Shown: piece by piece, positions 49,048 through 62,120 of the stretch
Position numbering within the stretch: position 1 is the first letter of the stretch
How the letters are laid out: each line of letters begins with the position of its first letter
Source of the DNA: Juglans regia
Lineage: Eukaryota > Streptophyta > Magnoliopsida > Fagales > Juglandaceae
Reading direction: 5' to 3'
Assembly: GCF_001411555.2 (NCBI RefSeq)
Contig: NC_049907.1
Coordinates: 10,658,622-10,722,621, forward strand
Length of the DNA stretch: 64,000 nucleotides
The notes under the pieces: generated by a model
Databases searched by the model: none
What the model saw: only the letters and a program-made list of their open reading frames with translations
What the model was told of the DNA's origin: nothing
Program-made: the position numbers and the translations under genes

Positions 49048-52000
49048 TCTCCCACTTGAACTCACAAAAATGGTAATGAATCCAATTGAATATTTTACCT
49101 TAGTACCAATATAAGATCTCCACAACTCAACTCTCATCTGCAAACTCCTACAGATCAGCATCAAAGCATGACAAGTCTCTACATGCACACACTTTTTTCA
49201 TTACCTAATCTGATTGTACGCTCTACCATATGTGCTCCAACTGATCATATATTAGGAGTGACTTCATTTTACTAAAACTTTAGTGAATAGTATCAATTCT
49301 CCGTAACTGAATTAATATTTTTGTCACAATTATCAACCTGTGTTGATTTTTTGTTAAATATTATCTCTAAAGGCTATTCCATATGTTTTTTCTAATCACT
49401 TTATCAGGGACTTTACAAATGGTTAACTAGTTACTTGGTTAATCAGCCTGCACTGAAATTTTATTAAGTACTCACTCTAAGATCATTTCAAATGTTTCTC
49501 ATAATCACCTTATTAGTGAATTTACAAATGACCAAATCTGTTATTTGGATAAATCACTATAACTCTATTTATCTAGGCGTCCCCAGAATTTTTTGAGTTA
49601 TGCATGTTGACAATGAGTTTATTTCACCTACGTATCTCTTAGCCCGAATCTAGTTATATGTTCTCTTCTAGAAACAATCCCTTGGTCATTGGATCTACTA
49701 CCATCTCGTCGAAGAAGTAAAATTAACCTTAACCTCTCTTCTTTTAATTATATTCAAAATATAGTCATAATGCACATTAATGTATTTTCTTTTGAAACTC
49801 TATGCTCCATTTTTTATCAATGAGATGACAGATTGATTATCACAAAATGCATTGATTGTCTGTGGATATACCTAAATTTAAGATTTCAATAAAGTGTTTC
49901 ATCCACACCACATTAGTCATTGCAATACTACATGCAACATATACTAATTTCATAGTAGATTTAGCAACACAACCATATTTCTAACTCAACCAAGAAACTG
50001 TTATTCTACCAAATTTAAATATATATCCACTTGTAGATTTATATCATTTACATCACTTCTAAAATCAGCATCACTATAGTCGATTAATCTCATATCACTG
50101 ATCTCAAAGCACAATTTCGTATGTTTAGTACCATGTAAATACCTTAATATACATTTTACTGCTTGTCGATATTCCTTACCTAGATTTGATTGAAATTTAC
50201 TTACCAATCCTACTGCATGACAAATGTCTGGTCTTGTACTTGTCATTGCATGCATAAGACTTCCCACAATTTGAGTATATGGAACTTTAAGTATTTCGCT
50301 TATTTCCGCCATATCTTTTGATACATACTTTTATTTAAAGCATTACCTTTACAAACAGGTATACTTAAGGATTTATACTTTTCAATACCAAATCTTTTAA
50401 GTACTTTTTCTACATTTTTTTTTTTTATCTAAATATAATTTCTTTTTTAATTTCTATCTCTTGAAATTCTCACATCAAGAACATAAGTAGCTTTACCCAA
50501 TCTTTCATTTCAAATTTAGATTTCAAAAATTCTTTTTTCGTATCCATCATATCTAAACAATTACTTGCTAGTAATATATCATCAAATTATAATATAAATA
50601 ATAATAATAATAATAAAACTTTATTATCATTTTTTCATATTATACACAGTGATCTAGTGGACTCATTTCATATCCAATTTCCAAAATAGTTAGGTAAAAT
50701 TTCAAGTACCAATGCCTTGAAGATTGCTTAAGTCCATATAGTAACTTCTTTAATGTATAGTTTTTCTCTTCATGTCCTTTGATTTGGAATCATTCTGACT
50801 AAATCATAAAGATGTCATCTTTTAAATCATCATTAAGAAAATTCATATTTACATCTAACTGATGTAATTCTAAATTCATCATGGCAACAATAGATATGAT
50901 AGTCCTTACAAATGTGAACTTTGTCACAGGCAAATACGTGTCCACAAAGTCTATACTTGGTTGTTAAGTGTATTCTTTATCCACTAATTTTGCTTTAAAC
51001 CTTTCCAAACTTCCATCAACCTTAAATTTTCTTATGATAACTCACTTGCAACTAATAGCTTTTCTATCTTTTGGAAGATTTGTTAAGTCTTAAACATTAC
51101 TTTTATTTACCGATTCTAATACATATCTCATAGCCTCAAGCCATTTATCTGAGTTGATACTATTGGCTGTCTCAAGAAAAATCTTAAGATCATTTTCTAA
51201 ATATTTTAAACTAGTATTTAGAGAATAATGATCTTGAAATAACACTAATGGTAATCTGGTTCTTTTACTCCCATTATCTCCAACTTTAATACCTGAAGAT
51301 TAATTTTTATCTAAATTCCTTTTATTTCCATTATTCTGTGTGTGTAACGTCAAGATTTTTATTGTCAAATTCTATAGATATATGCTCATTTTCAAGATCA
51401 TGTAATAAATTTATCTGATCAATTGGAGTAATTAGATCTATATTTTTCAAGAAAATATCATTTGTACTTTCTATCAATCCTCTATCAATGTGATAAAATC
51501 TATAGCCATTTCTATTTTCTACAAACTCGATAAACTTGCATTTCCAGATTTTACTTTTCAACTTTTCTCATAGTTGCCTTAGAATTAGTACTTGTGCCTT
51601 ACGACTCCATGCTTTGAGTTAACTTAAGTCTGATTTATGTCTCATTCATATCTACTAAGGTGTGAGAGGTTTTGCTTTGGTTTCAACTATATTTAATATG
51701 TATGCCACAATCAATAATGCTTCACCCCAAAAATATATTAGTAAATCAACATATGAAATCATTGATCTCATCATATCTAATAAAGTTTTATTTCTTCTTT
51801 TTGCAATATCATTTTGAGACTTATATAGCATAGTATAAATATGTCTTATTCAGTTAGATTTGCATAAATTATCCAAAATTTCAAATTGACCTCGTCTATC
51901 ACCATTCAAACCTTTAATGGGCCTACCCAATTGGGTTTCTACTTTTATTTTATATTATTTAAAATTTTCAATTGCCTTAGATTTATTTTTGATTAAGTAG

Positions 52001-52131
52001 ATATGTTCATATCTTGAATAATCATCAGTGAAAAATATAATAAATCTTCAAAATTAACAACAAAAATGCAGAAACAAAAAATATATTCTATTATAAATAA
52101 ATTAAATACAATACTTCAAACTATGAGAAAA

Positions 52132-52180
52132 TAAAATAATAATAATAATAATAATAATAATAATCATCATCATCATCATC
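52132..52180. repeat. Compound (AAT)n(ATC)n microsatellite
   Basis: About 11 AAT units run directly into about 5 ATC units. Confidence 0.95.
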
Positions 52181-53385
52181 TTTGGATTTAATCAAAGGTG
52201 GCAGCCTATTAATCCTCCTATTTTATTTTAAATAAAGAGAATAACAGAAGTGATTCTCCGATCGAGTATTGCCACAAAAGAGAATAATGGCGATATTTTT
52301 GACCAACAGGTGCCTTACAATGATTTGGCAAAAAAAAATAGAAGCGAAACGATTTCTGAACGGACAAAATGAGGCTTAAAATCACCGAGAACGGCCAAAA
52401 ACACTAAAACTAGTCCAAATCGATTCAGAAAATAGAGTCAAGCATTTCGAACTACTCAAACCAAGTTCAGGCGTAGAAAATTGGTGGTCAACGGAAAATG
52501 GAGTAGCTCATTCCTTTTCTCCGCTTGTGACTTTAGATGGTGCGTGGGCTCGTGGGCATCCTGGGCTTGAGCTTACTTCTAGGTCTAGTCTGATATGAGT
52601 CCACGGGATTCAAAAAAATGGGTTGGAGGCAAGGCTTGAATATGTGCCTTTTGATGAAGGCCCGGTCCAGACAAAATGGTGTCGTTAGGTTTGCCCGAAA
52701 TAACATCGTGTTGCTTCTTCCGGCTTCCAAGGTCCTCAGAATGGTGTCATTTGGTCCCTTATTTGGAATGGCATCATTTGATGCAAGTATTTTATTTCCA
52801 GACATGGCCAAAACAACAATGTCTTTTTGGTCATGTCGCTTTCTTCCCCACTTAGCTAAATGACAAGGTCGTTTAGCCAAGAATTATTTGAACTTTGTTG
52901 ACTGTTAGTTGAAATGATGTTGTTTCGACCAATGTGGTGTCCTTCTTTTTCCTCGCGTTAGTCCAACGCAAACTCTATAAAACTTGGATCAAGGCTTCCT
53001 TATATAAAACTTGGTCAGCGATTACTCAAGTTCCGATGTGTCCCTGACGATTTTGAACCCCAATTGTAGTGTGTAACACCGACGACCGAGTGAAACAGTG
53101 TTTGAAAATTTTCTTAAATTCTCTATTCCGAGCAGTATAGAATTTCTTCTTTGTATGAGAATATGCCGATAATTTCCTTCAAAGTAGTAACTTGTTACCA
53201 GATTTTGAAGATTCTTAATATACTTGATGCCTCCGATCGTGATTTGGAAGAATTTTTCCTTCTAGTTTGAAATCTTCCGCAAGTGATTGTAATATATGTA
53301 AGTGTGGTTGCCAAAACAAACACTTGCCTATTTATGGTGTTCTTTAGGCAAGAAAATACCTCATCTGTCATAACTTTGATACCAT

Positions 53386-53743
53386 TGTTAGAATTTATAG
53401 AATGAAAATGGGTGTGTTTTTGACAAAATTGTGCAACTCCCGTTTAGTAATTTGTCCCGCAAATTGGTGATAGACAGATGAATTTTAAGTACCTGAATTG
53501 TGCACAAATAGTCTCTTTTTATAGACCACAAGGCACCAGTTGACAAGAGGCACAACTCTTAGCAAGTGACACAACCATTAGCAAGTGACAACCATTAGAT
53601 TTCAACTATTTGACCAAATCAAATTGTTGTGTCTCTTGACACTTCATTAACCAACACCCCAATGGGAACCAACCATCACCATGGAGAGGGTGTATTCCAA
53701 GGTGTGCATTGTTTGGTGTGATCACATTTCTTAGAATTATGCA
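53386..53743 (-). repeat. 5' LTR of the 5.0-kb copia element
   Basis: Partner of 48725-49047. About 35 bp longer, partly because ...AGCAAGTGACACAACCATT is repeated inside it (near 53568-53602). Confidence 0.9.
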
Positions 53744-54085
53744 AAAATCTTGCAAATCCTCATATTCTACTATGCTTTTAAGATTACTTGTTAATTTTAT
53801 GTGATTATTAAGATTACTTTTAATTTTATGTGATTATTCTTATTTGTTTCCTCACAGCCAGTTTAGACTTATAAATTTTTCGTTTGAAGTGTTTTGCCAA
53901 AAAGTTCTACAATTGAAATACGGTTTATTTTTTGGTAAACATATATCTAAGGTGCTATTAAATTTATTGTAGTTAATTCACATAATATCTGTACCAACTT
54001 TTTAACAAAAACTTCAATTTGGGACTTTTTTTTAAAAGTGAGTTTTCAATTTTTTGATAAACTTAATTTTATAATTTATCAAATG

Positions 54086-54129
54086 AGAATTGATATTTGC
54101 AGTCTTAGGATGTGCAAGTCCCGAGCACT
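54086..54129. mobile_element. MITE family A, copy 4, left part
   Basis: GAGAATTGATATTTGCAGTC matches the terminus of copies 1 and 2. It breaks off after CGAGCACT at 54129, where the hAT element begins. The rest lies at 60520-60655. Confidence 0.85.
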
Positions 54130-54239
54130 TAGGGGCGAAACTATATATAAATAATGTTTCTTTATAGTATATAAATAATTATAATTTTTCTTTATATAAC
54201 TGAAATTGTCCCGCCCCCCCCCCCCTCCAATATTCACTT

Positions 54240-56951
54240 TGTAACACACGGGCCACACGAAGGCCCTAACCCTGGAAGACCGCAAAACGGCATCGTTTAG
54301 GTATGTAAGTTCTTCTTACTTTCAGTTTTCGGCTCTTTTCCGTTATTCCCCACTACCACGCCCCCAAATCTCTCTTCCACATCATCCCCCGATTTTCTCT
54401 AACTGATACTATAACCTCCAAAACGCCAACCTCGAAACCGCTAGTTTGCTCACGCATATATATAGAGATGATCCCTCCATTACACGCCTACCAACTCCCA
54501 TTCTCCCTGTCCAGCAACCACAAGCGCATGCTCCTCCCACATTTGCCAACCCAATGACGAAGCCACTGCACCACTCGAATTAACCACCGAGCTCAAACAC
54601 TGCCCAACCCTTGCAAACCTCGAGCAACCAGTGAAAGAGAGACACTCAGCCACCGTGAACCACTCAACCTCCCAGCACGACTCTCTCTTGGGCTCCGTCG
54701 ATTTTGACCTCAGCCCCACCGCTGTAACCAGCCCTACCCCCGTGATAGCCTAACTCGAGTCAGCCACCGCTGCTCTGCCCTGCACCACCATGCCCCACCA
54801 ACGGAAGCCACTCCTCACCAATGTCACCTTGTGTTGTGAACCCTTATTGTTATCACATGTCTAGGGAGGCCCCTATTTTCCCTCTTCAAAAATAGAGTAT
54901 AATTTCGTCCCCAGGAGCACACCTTGCCCACCTTTATGCCATCTCCTCAAGGCGCTACATCTCGCTAGAAGCCACCAGTATTGTCACAGAAACAATCATC
55001 CTCCTCACCGTAAGTCGTTGTCGTCTCCTCCATTTCTTCCCCTCATGCCTCCTCCTTTCTTCGTATTTTCTCTCATCTCTCTCTCTCTCTCTCTCTCTCA
55101 GTGACATCCGTGTTGTTGATCATCGTGCTAACACCCTACCTCTGTCGCGCTCCTCCTTCTCGTCGGTATGAAACAATCCTACCTTTTGCACATGGGTTGG
55201 CTGGAGGTAGTTTCATAAGTTTGTTTTTTTTATTTATCTATTTATAGTTTTTTTTAGAGCCCATCCTTTGAAAATTTTCCAGAATTATCACTGATTTTAC
55301 GTGGCCTGTCTATCCTTTATATATTAAATTGTTGTATAGACTTTGTTTTAAATACATGTCTTCATAAAGAAAATAAATGAGTTTTAAATTGTATTATTTA
55401 GTATTAAATTGTTTTTAAATTTTAATTTTAAAAATAAATAGTAAGTACACAATTTTATTTTTGAGTACTTATATTTGATAAAGTTTTATTTTTATTAAAC
55501 GGAATTTTTGCTAATTACTTTAATCGATTTTGCTATATTATTACAGTAAGTGAATATCAAGATATCTGAGAATTTATGATATTTTAGGGTTTCGAGCAAT
55601 TTAGAGTTTTAGGAAAATAGGTTACTTAGCGTTTCAGGTTTAAGTATTGAAAAATATGTTAATTTTGGATGTTTATGGAAATTACGTGATTATTTTTATA
55701 GGTGACGATTGACTTTCGTTTAGTATTGCTGTGGATAAATTCTGAAAAGCTAAAAAGTTTAAGTAAGCAAGGTTTCTATGCTAGATTTTACACGAATTAT
55801 TGAGACTGAGGTTAACTTTATGAAAATTTTGCATGTTTTGTTATGAAATGAGAAATTGGGAAAAACAACCTCGGTTGTTTATTTGCATTAACCATGAAAT
55901 CTGTAAGAAAGAACAAAAATGTTTTTTGACATTTATTGTGTAGACATGAGTTTTATTTTGTCATGCTGTCTCTGAAATGTGAAAAAAAGCGATATTGAAA
56001 ATCTGAAAATCTATGCTTTGATTCAACAGATGCTCTGGATTTTGTTTCTAGTACGTGAGAATGATCTAAATATGTTTCGATACTATGTTTTGTTTTGATA
56101 TGGCATCTGAAAAACCTTTGGCATGGTGTACTGATTTTGCATCTGACCCTATCTCTGCTCTTCTCTATTCTATTCTTCTCTGCTCTGTTTGGGTTGATAT
56201 CAACTTCTCTATCTCTGAGTACACCTACTTTGGAAATAAAGTGGTTTTTATATGGTCTTTCATGTGTGCACACTTGAGGATCCGAGAATAATAAGAGGAA
56301 TATTTCACCTTTGTTTCTGCCTAATTTGGCCATCGAAGATAGCACAACCCTACCATAGGGGTGAAATATGGTATTTTCTTTTTTAGATGCTCTGCTTTAA
56401 TGTGATGTTGATGCTCAATTTAGTTATGCCAAAGTACTCAGGGTTTTATGTGTCTTAAAATCATCGCTCTGTTATGTTTGAAAATATGTTTTATTTTATA
56501 TGATAACCCTGAAAAATATTTTTTTCTACATATTGTATTATGTAAATGTTCATTTTGCACGCCAGTATATGTCCTCTATTTATTGAGTTGTTGATAACTC
56601 ACTCCTTACCTCCACAATATTTTTTTAGATGTTTTTTATGTTTTAGTTAAGGATCAAGAGTACAAAGCATGTATAAGGCCACATGATCTTAGTGGAATAA
56701 GTACAAGAAGGTACTTTGGTTATTTGAGAATTTTATTCAATGGTTTTGTCTCCTCTGTTGACATGTTTTTTTTAAGGTTATTTTTTATTTTGAGATTTAG
56801 TGGCTTTCGTAGTTATTTATTTTAGGAGTTAGAGATTTAAACATTGAGATTCATGTGTAATTAAGAAGTTAGAGTTTATACATGAACTGTCATTTATGAT
56901 TTTAAGTGACAATAAGTAATTCTCAAACTCATCCAGGACCGAGGCGTTATA
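54240..56951 (+). mobile_element. Candidate solo LTR (2.7 kb) inside the hAT element
   Basis: TGTAACACACGGGCC at 54240 and AGGACCGAGGCGTTATA at 56951 look like the long inverted ends (TGTAACGCC...GGCGTTACA) of large chromovirus-type gypsy LTRs. A TATATATA box lies at 54456, followed by a C-rich leader, a (CT)n tract at 55075-55099 and a long T-rich region. No internal coding DNA is visible. Flanking pentamers CACTT and GACGT agree at only three of five bases, so the TSD is not proven. Confidence 0.45.
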
Positions 56952-57830
56952 GACGTAGCCCCCACTCTAACTTTTCACTTTACTTGAGACCCTTAGTCTA
57001 GACTTTAACAATTAAATTTTCACTTCAACTGACACCCTTGAGTCTACAATACTCAAACACGAAAACACTCTCACTCTAACTCTAGACTTTAGTGATCTGA
57101 CATGCTACTAAGTACTAACAGAACACAATTTTAATTTGAACAATTCTGACAATGAAAATTACATAGGCTACACAACCTTAGCGTGGGATTATTCTGAAAA
57201 TTACAATTTACACGGTTACTCAATCCATCAATCCATCACTGATACCCCTCTCTCTCTCTCTCTACTACACAACGTCTCTTTAAGTTTTTTTTTCATTCTC
57301 TACAACACTAACACTAGAGCCAAAGCACAGCTGCACAGACCATAGTTTCCTGTTGATTTTCTCCTGAAGCAATCTCCACTAGTAACACTAGATTTAAAGT
57401 TTCGGGTATGTTAATCTAAACATGTATAGTGTATTGATGTACATTATTATTATTTACTTGCAATAACAACTCTATTTTATTGCCTTTCATCTTCATTGTT
57501 AATGTTATAAATCCATGGATCTAGAAGTTTATGAATCATGATGATTATAATTTATCTTGAGCCTAACTGTCTTAGCCATTGATGAGCCACAATTTTTTTT
57601 TTATTTGTGATGACCCATTGATTATAATTTATTTGTGAGAGACTCACATAGTCACATTTTTTTTGTTCACTTACTTTTTTGAAATTTATTTGTTATTCAC
57701 ATGTTTTTTTGCTCACTTAGTAATAAATACAAACTATACAAAACAAATCTAACAACTTTACATCATTACTTATTAGGTACTTCTCAGGTTTATTCTTGAT
57801 GTATAAATTTTACTTAAAGTAAAGAAAAAT
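56952..57830 (+). other. Leader region of the hAT transposase
   Basis: No ORF with family signal. A donor-like TTTCGG|GTATGT near 57408 and an acceptor-like TATTAG|GTACTT near 57775 could flank a 5' UTR intron of the transposase gene. A (CT)n tract lies near 57249-57264. Confidence 0.35.
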
Positions 57831-60262
57831 ATGAGTAAGTCAAGAACAAGTAATTCTTTTTTTAAAAAGAAAGACGTGGACAGTTCAAAGAGTAATATAC
57901 GTTTAGAAAGCTTGGTAACAACGAAACATGATGCTTCTATCACTGATGAGCGTCTCTCTAAAACTTCAAGAATCCAACCTAAAGAGATAGATCCTACCAC
58001 TTTGGAACATGATCCAGGATTACATCGACAAATACGAGAATTTCCTACTAGCCTACAAGATGAGATCCAACGTGCCTATCTTAAAGTTGGTCCATATCAA
58101 CCTAAACTTTCAGGAATAGGCAATCAACGTCGCCAATTTCAATTTTCTTGTTTTTAAATATATTCAAATTGGTCAAAGTACTCACCATCGAAGAATGCTA
58201 TATTTTGTCTTCCATGCTACGTTTTTGCTAAGAAATCAAAAGGTCATCCAGGATCATATGCATTTACCAATAAAGGTTTTGACAATTGAAAAAAACTAAA
58301 TGATAGAATGAATTGTCCTCTAATAGGACATGTGGAGAGAGATCCAAACTCACCACATAAAAATACTGTAAAATGTTGTGACAATCAATGAATCGGTCAA
58401 GACATATTAACAAGTTAGTTGAAAAACAAGTATCTCAAGAGATGAAGAATAATTGGTTACGGCTCAAATCTTTGATAGATAGTATTTGATGGTTTATGTT
58501 CCAAGTTTGTGCCTTTAGAGGTCATGATGAAAGCTCTGACTCAAAAAATCAAGGTAACTTCATTTAATTGATAAAACTTCTAGCATGTTATAATGATTAA
58601 GTTGACGGAGTTGTCATAAGAAATTCTCCACAAAATGCCAAATATACATTACCCAAAACTCAAAAGGAATTTTGCATATATTTGCAAATAAAGTGTGAAA
58701 TGTGATTTGCAAAGAAATCGGGGATGCCAAATTTTGTATTCTTGTTGACGAAACTCAAGCTGAGTATAAAAGAGAACAAATAGCTATCATTTTGAGGTTT
58801 GTTGATAAAGATTGTCTTATTGGAGAGCAATTTTTTCCTATTGTGCATGTGTAAAATACTATCGCACTAATTCTAAAAAATGAGATATGTGTTCTTCTTT
58901 CGCGTTACGACCTTCAAATTGAGAATATTCGAGGTCAGAGATATGATAGAAGAAGTAATATGTGTGGTAAATGAAATGGATTACAAGCTTTATTTCTTAA
59001 AAATTGTCCATATGCATATTATGTGCATTGTTGGACTCATAAACTACAATTAGCTTTAGTTGTAGCCTCTAGAGAAGCCAAGCAAGTTCATCAATTATGT
59101 GTCCATTTGACATCCATTATCAATATTGTTGTTGGTTCTTTTAAATGTAATGATGAATTACAATTTGCTCATGCTACTGAAATTGAAAGTTTGATCACTT
59201 CTAATAAGATTGAGACTTGAAAATTGGCAAATCAAATTGATACACTACAACGACCAGGAGATACTAGATGGGGATCTCATTTTCAATCTATTTGTAGCTT
59301 GATGAGGATGTTCGGTGCTACTTGCTCAGTTATCAATACTATCTCAAATGAAATATCAAATTATTCTCAACATGGTGATGCTGAAGCGGCTTACATGGTA
59401 TTAACATCTTTTGAATTTATTCTGATATTACATATGATGAAAGAAATCATGAGAATCACTAATGCACTTTGTCAATCTTTGCAACAAAATTTTCAAGATA
59501 TTGTGAATGTCATAAGCCTAGTTTCAACCAAAAAGTACTCATTCAAAAGCTGAGAGATGATGGATGAGAGTCTTTGCTTATTGATATTAAATCATTTTGT
59601 ACAAAACACTGAATTGATATTCCTGATATGAATGGCCAAGATACTAGAGTTCGAGGCAGATCTCGTCGTCAAGTTGACAAGTCATTGACAACAATGGAGC
59701 ATCATTTTAGGGTTGATATACTTACTGCTAAAATAGACTTCCAGTTGCAAAAATTGAACAATAGATTTAACGACCATACAATGGAACTTTTCATTCTTAG
59801 TGTTGCTTTGAACTCTAAAGGTGCATATAAATCATTTAAAATTGATGATATATGCAAATTGGTTGAGAAGTTTTATCCACAAAATTTTACTGAGCAAGAC
59901 AAATTCCTTTTGAGAATTCAATTGCAACATTATAAGCTTGATGTGCTAACGCATCTAGAGTTTCAATATATGTTTACATTATCTGAGCTATGCAGAGGAC
60001 TAGCAATTTCAGAAAAGTCAAAAATTTATTATTTGATTGACAAGTTAGTTCATCTAGTATTAACTCTTCTTTTTTCTACTACTACTACTGAGCAAGCATT
60101 TTCTACCATGAAACTATAAAAACTAGATTGCGTACTCGAATAGAAAATAAGTTTCTTACAGATCATTTGCTAGTTTATATTGAGAACAAAATTGCCAAGA
60201 ATTTCACTTCAAAAATGATAATAGATGAATTTTATTCCATGAAAGATCATCGTCGAGCTTAA
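57831..60262 (+). pseudogene. hAT transposase (zinc finger MYM-type 1-like, hAT dimerisation), inactivated
   Basis: The first open part (57831-58157) begins MSKSRTSNSFFKKK and carries PTTLEHDPGLHRQIREFP and LKVGPYQPKLSG. A TTF-type zinc finger remnant follows after a stop (WSKYSPSKNAIFCLPCYVFA). Later segments are 59023-59220 (HCWTHKLQLALVVASREAKQ), 59224-59553 (LQRPGDTRWGSHFQSICSLM) and 59628-60119. The last includes the dimerisation domain, with ELCRGLAISEKSKIYYLIDK and STTTTEQAFSTMKL. The tail to 60262 contains LRTRIENKFLTDHLLVYIEN. These segments are in the order expected for plant hAT transposases of the TTF/MYM1 type. More than twenty stops and several frameshifts between 58157 and 59620 make it non-functional. 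Confidence 0.9.
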
Positions 60263-60519
60263 TTTGAAGGGAAAATCCTAAATTGATATTTCATTTTCTT
60301 TTCTTTTTGTAATGGTCTCTAGCAAACTACAGAAATTCTAAGGAAAATTATTTTATAAGATAATTTATAGACATGTATTTTTTGTATACAATTTTATACT
60401 GTATGATTATTGTTTTTATATAGTCACATGCAAAAAACACATATTACTTATACTCACACATACCACACACTTTGTCAATCGCCCCCCCTCCCAAACACCA
60501 AATTCTAGTTCCGCCTCTA

Positions 60520-60655
60520 CGTGCACTTCTTTTGAAAAAAGTGGATAAGTATATAATCCACATGAAATTTTTATTTGTTTAATGGTAGACCCTACTTTTT
60601 TTCAAAATGAATATGTAGGGCTTGCACACTTTAAGACTGTATATGGCATTACTCA
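60520..60655. mobile_element. MITE family A, copy 4, right part
   Basis: Resumes with CGTGCACTTC, then TTTGAAAAAAGTGGATAAG, CCACATGAAATTTTTATTTG and AGACTGTATATGGCATTAC, the inverse of the left end at 54086. Confidence 0.85.
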
Positions 60656-60883
60656 CATCTCCACTAATTAATAGTGCTGACATCTTTCTTTGGCAAGATT
60701 AGATTTTTTTTTTTTTTGGCAGTGCATGTGATGCTATAATATAGGGAATACATTAGAAGTGAATTCGATAAATTCTTGTTCTTATAATAAGGATTGTGTA
60801 TAACATAATTTTATGTGATTAAAGTAAGATTTTCTTAAATTCTCTTATTATTAAGTAAAGAAAATAAAGCACGTGTTCTCCAC

Positions 60884-61842
60884 CAGGGTTGTAAGACTAT
60901 CGGAACGGACCGATAGTCTTATTGGTCAGTCTCGATTTCAACATGTAGAAAAATTCGATAATTGGTCTAGTCCAAGGGTATGATTTTTTCGGACCAGACC
61001 GGATTGAGACCGACCAAATATATATTTAAATATTTTGTTTATAATATAATATATTATTTTATGTAGTAGTTGTATAAATTAATTATGTAATTTTCATCCA
61101 AATAATCACTAATGACCATATAAAATGTTAAATAATATATAAAATCAAATAACTAATAGATCATGTGATAGATCATATTATTATATGTAGATACTTTACT
61201 ATCTACAACTAATTAAAATAACTAGATAATTTTTGTAAGATACCAAAGTTGCAAGTAAGCATAAAGAATATAATATATATATATATAATGAAATTATTTA
61301 ATATTCATTAACTATATATAAAATGTTAATATGCTACCCATTTACTAATATATCATATGATGAATAATGTTATTGTATGTAGATACATACACATACTCTA
61401 CTATCAACACATAATTAAAGTAATTAGGTAATTTATTTTAATATGCATAATTTGCATATTAGCATGGAGAATCTATGGACAATGAAATTAATTAATATTC
61501 ATTAACCATATATAAAATGTAAGTCTTAATGTATGCTTTCATGAATACTAAGTTAGTAAGTTAATAACTATTAACATCATAAATTGATAAATATAATTAT
61601 AATTAATTATTTTTTTAATGAGTTAGTTACATAATCCACATTAAAGAGTTTACTTAATTTTAATTTTACTTCTTTAATTGATTTTTGGTATTAATTCTTC
61701 TGTCAAAAAAAGAAGAAAAAAAATGATCATGAATCAAATGGGATTGATTAGACGAACCGAACTGATAACTAACAGTCCGATCTGATCCAAGGACCGAATT
61801 TTTTGATCCATGACCCCACCTGACCCGATCAATTACAACCCT
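60884..61842. mobile_element. Non-autonomous hAT-like element, candidate
   Basis: CAGGGTTGTAA at 60884 and TTACAACCCTT ending at 61842 are inverted termini of hAT style. Next to each end are GGTC/GACC-rich stretches (CGGAACGGACCGATAG; GGACCGAATTTTTTGATCC). The interior is AT-rich and non-coding. The flanking octamers TTCTCCAC and TCGACATA do not match, so no TSD is confirmed. Confidence 0.5.
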
Positions 61843-62120
61843 TCGACATATTTTTATTTTTATTTTTGGATAAAAGAAATTTGACATGTGGCATGTAGCA
61901 TGGAATTTATTTCTAATAAAATTCACAAGAGCCGAATCTCAAACAAGGTAAGCCACAAGGATGGATGCTCCTTAAGAAGCAGGTTGTAGTCCATGGGCCT
62001 GCTGTTGTTGGGCCAATATTAGAATGTCTTTTCAGTTGTTGGGCCAATATTCCAATATTGGAATGCTGGCTTTAATTTACTACAAATACTTCTGTTTGAG
62101 TTCTCACCAAAATGAGAAGA

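Larger units (their letters stand above)
48725..53743 (-). mobile_element. Ty1/copia retrotransposon with both LTRs, about 5.0 kb
   Basis: The element is on the minus strand. The 5' LTR is 53743-53386, and TGGTATCAAAG (tRNA-iMet primer site, one base after the LTR end) follows from 53384. Pol remnants: integrase C-terminal part about 52050-51330 (KSKIWKCKFIEFVENRNGYR); RT about 51300-50400, with a FDDILLAS-like box near 50570; RT end plus RNase H 50312-50001 (VPYTQIVGSLMHAMTSTRPD, VKCILRYLHGTKHTKL). The polypurine tract AAGTGGGAGA sits just before the 3' LTR (49047-48725). No gag or protease is recognisable between 53366 and about 52100; that stretch holds unrelated-looking DNA and may be a replacement or insertion. 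Flanking pentamers CCAAA and AAAAT do not match, so no TSD is clear. Many stops. Confidence 0.88.
54130..60519 (+). mobile_element. hAT transposon, 6,390 bp, inserted in a MITE
   Basis: Terminal inverted repeats TAGGGGCGAAACTA (54130) and TAGTTCCGCCTCTA (ending 60519) match at 12 of 14 positions. Flanking octamers CGAGCACT (54122-54129) and CGTGCACT (60520-60527) form an 8-bp TSD with one mismatch; 8 bp is diagnostic for hAT. C-runs just inside both ends are subterminal and inverted. The interior contains a broken transposase gene (57831-60262) and, probably, an LTR-type insertion (54240-56951). Without that insertion the element would be about 3.7 kb, a normal hAT size. Confidence 0.92.

Noticed and set aside
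52533..52880. Overlapping ORFs on both strands inside the copia element
   Set aside because: Neither matches gag or any family I know; likely chance frames in GC-richer leader DNA.
54480..54719. 79-codon minus-strand ORF
   Set aside because: Lies in the leader-like part of the candidate solo LTR; no family signal.
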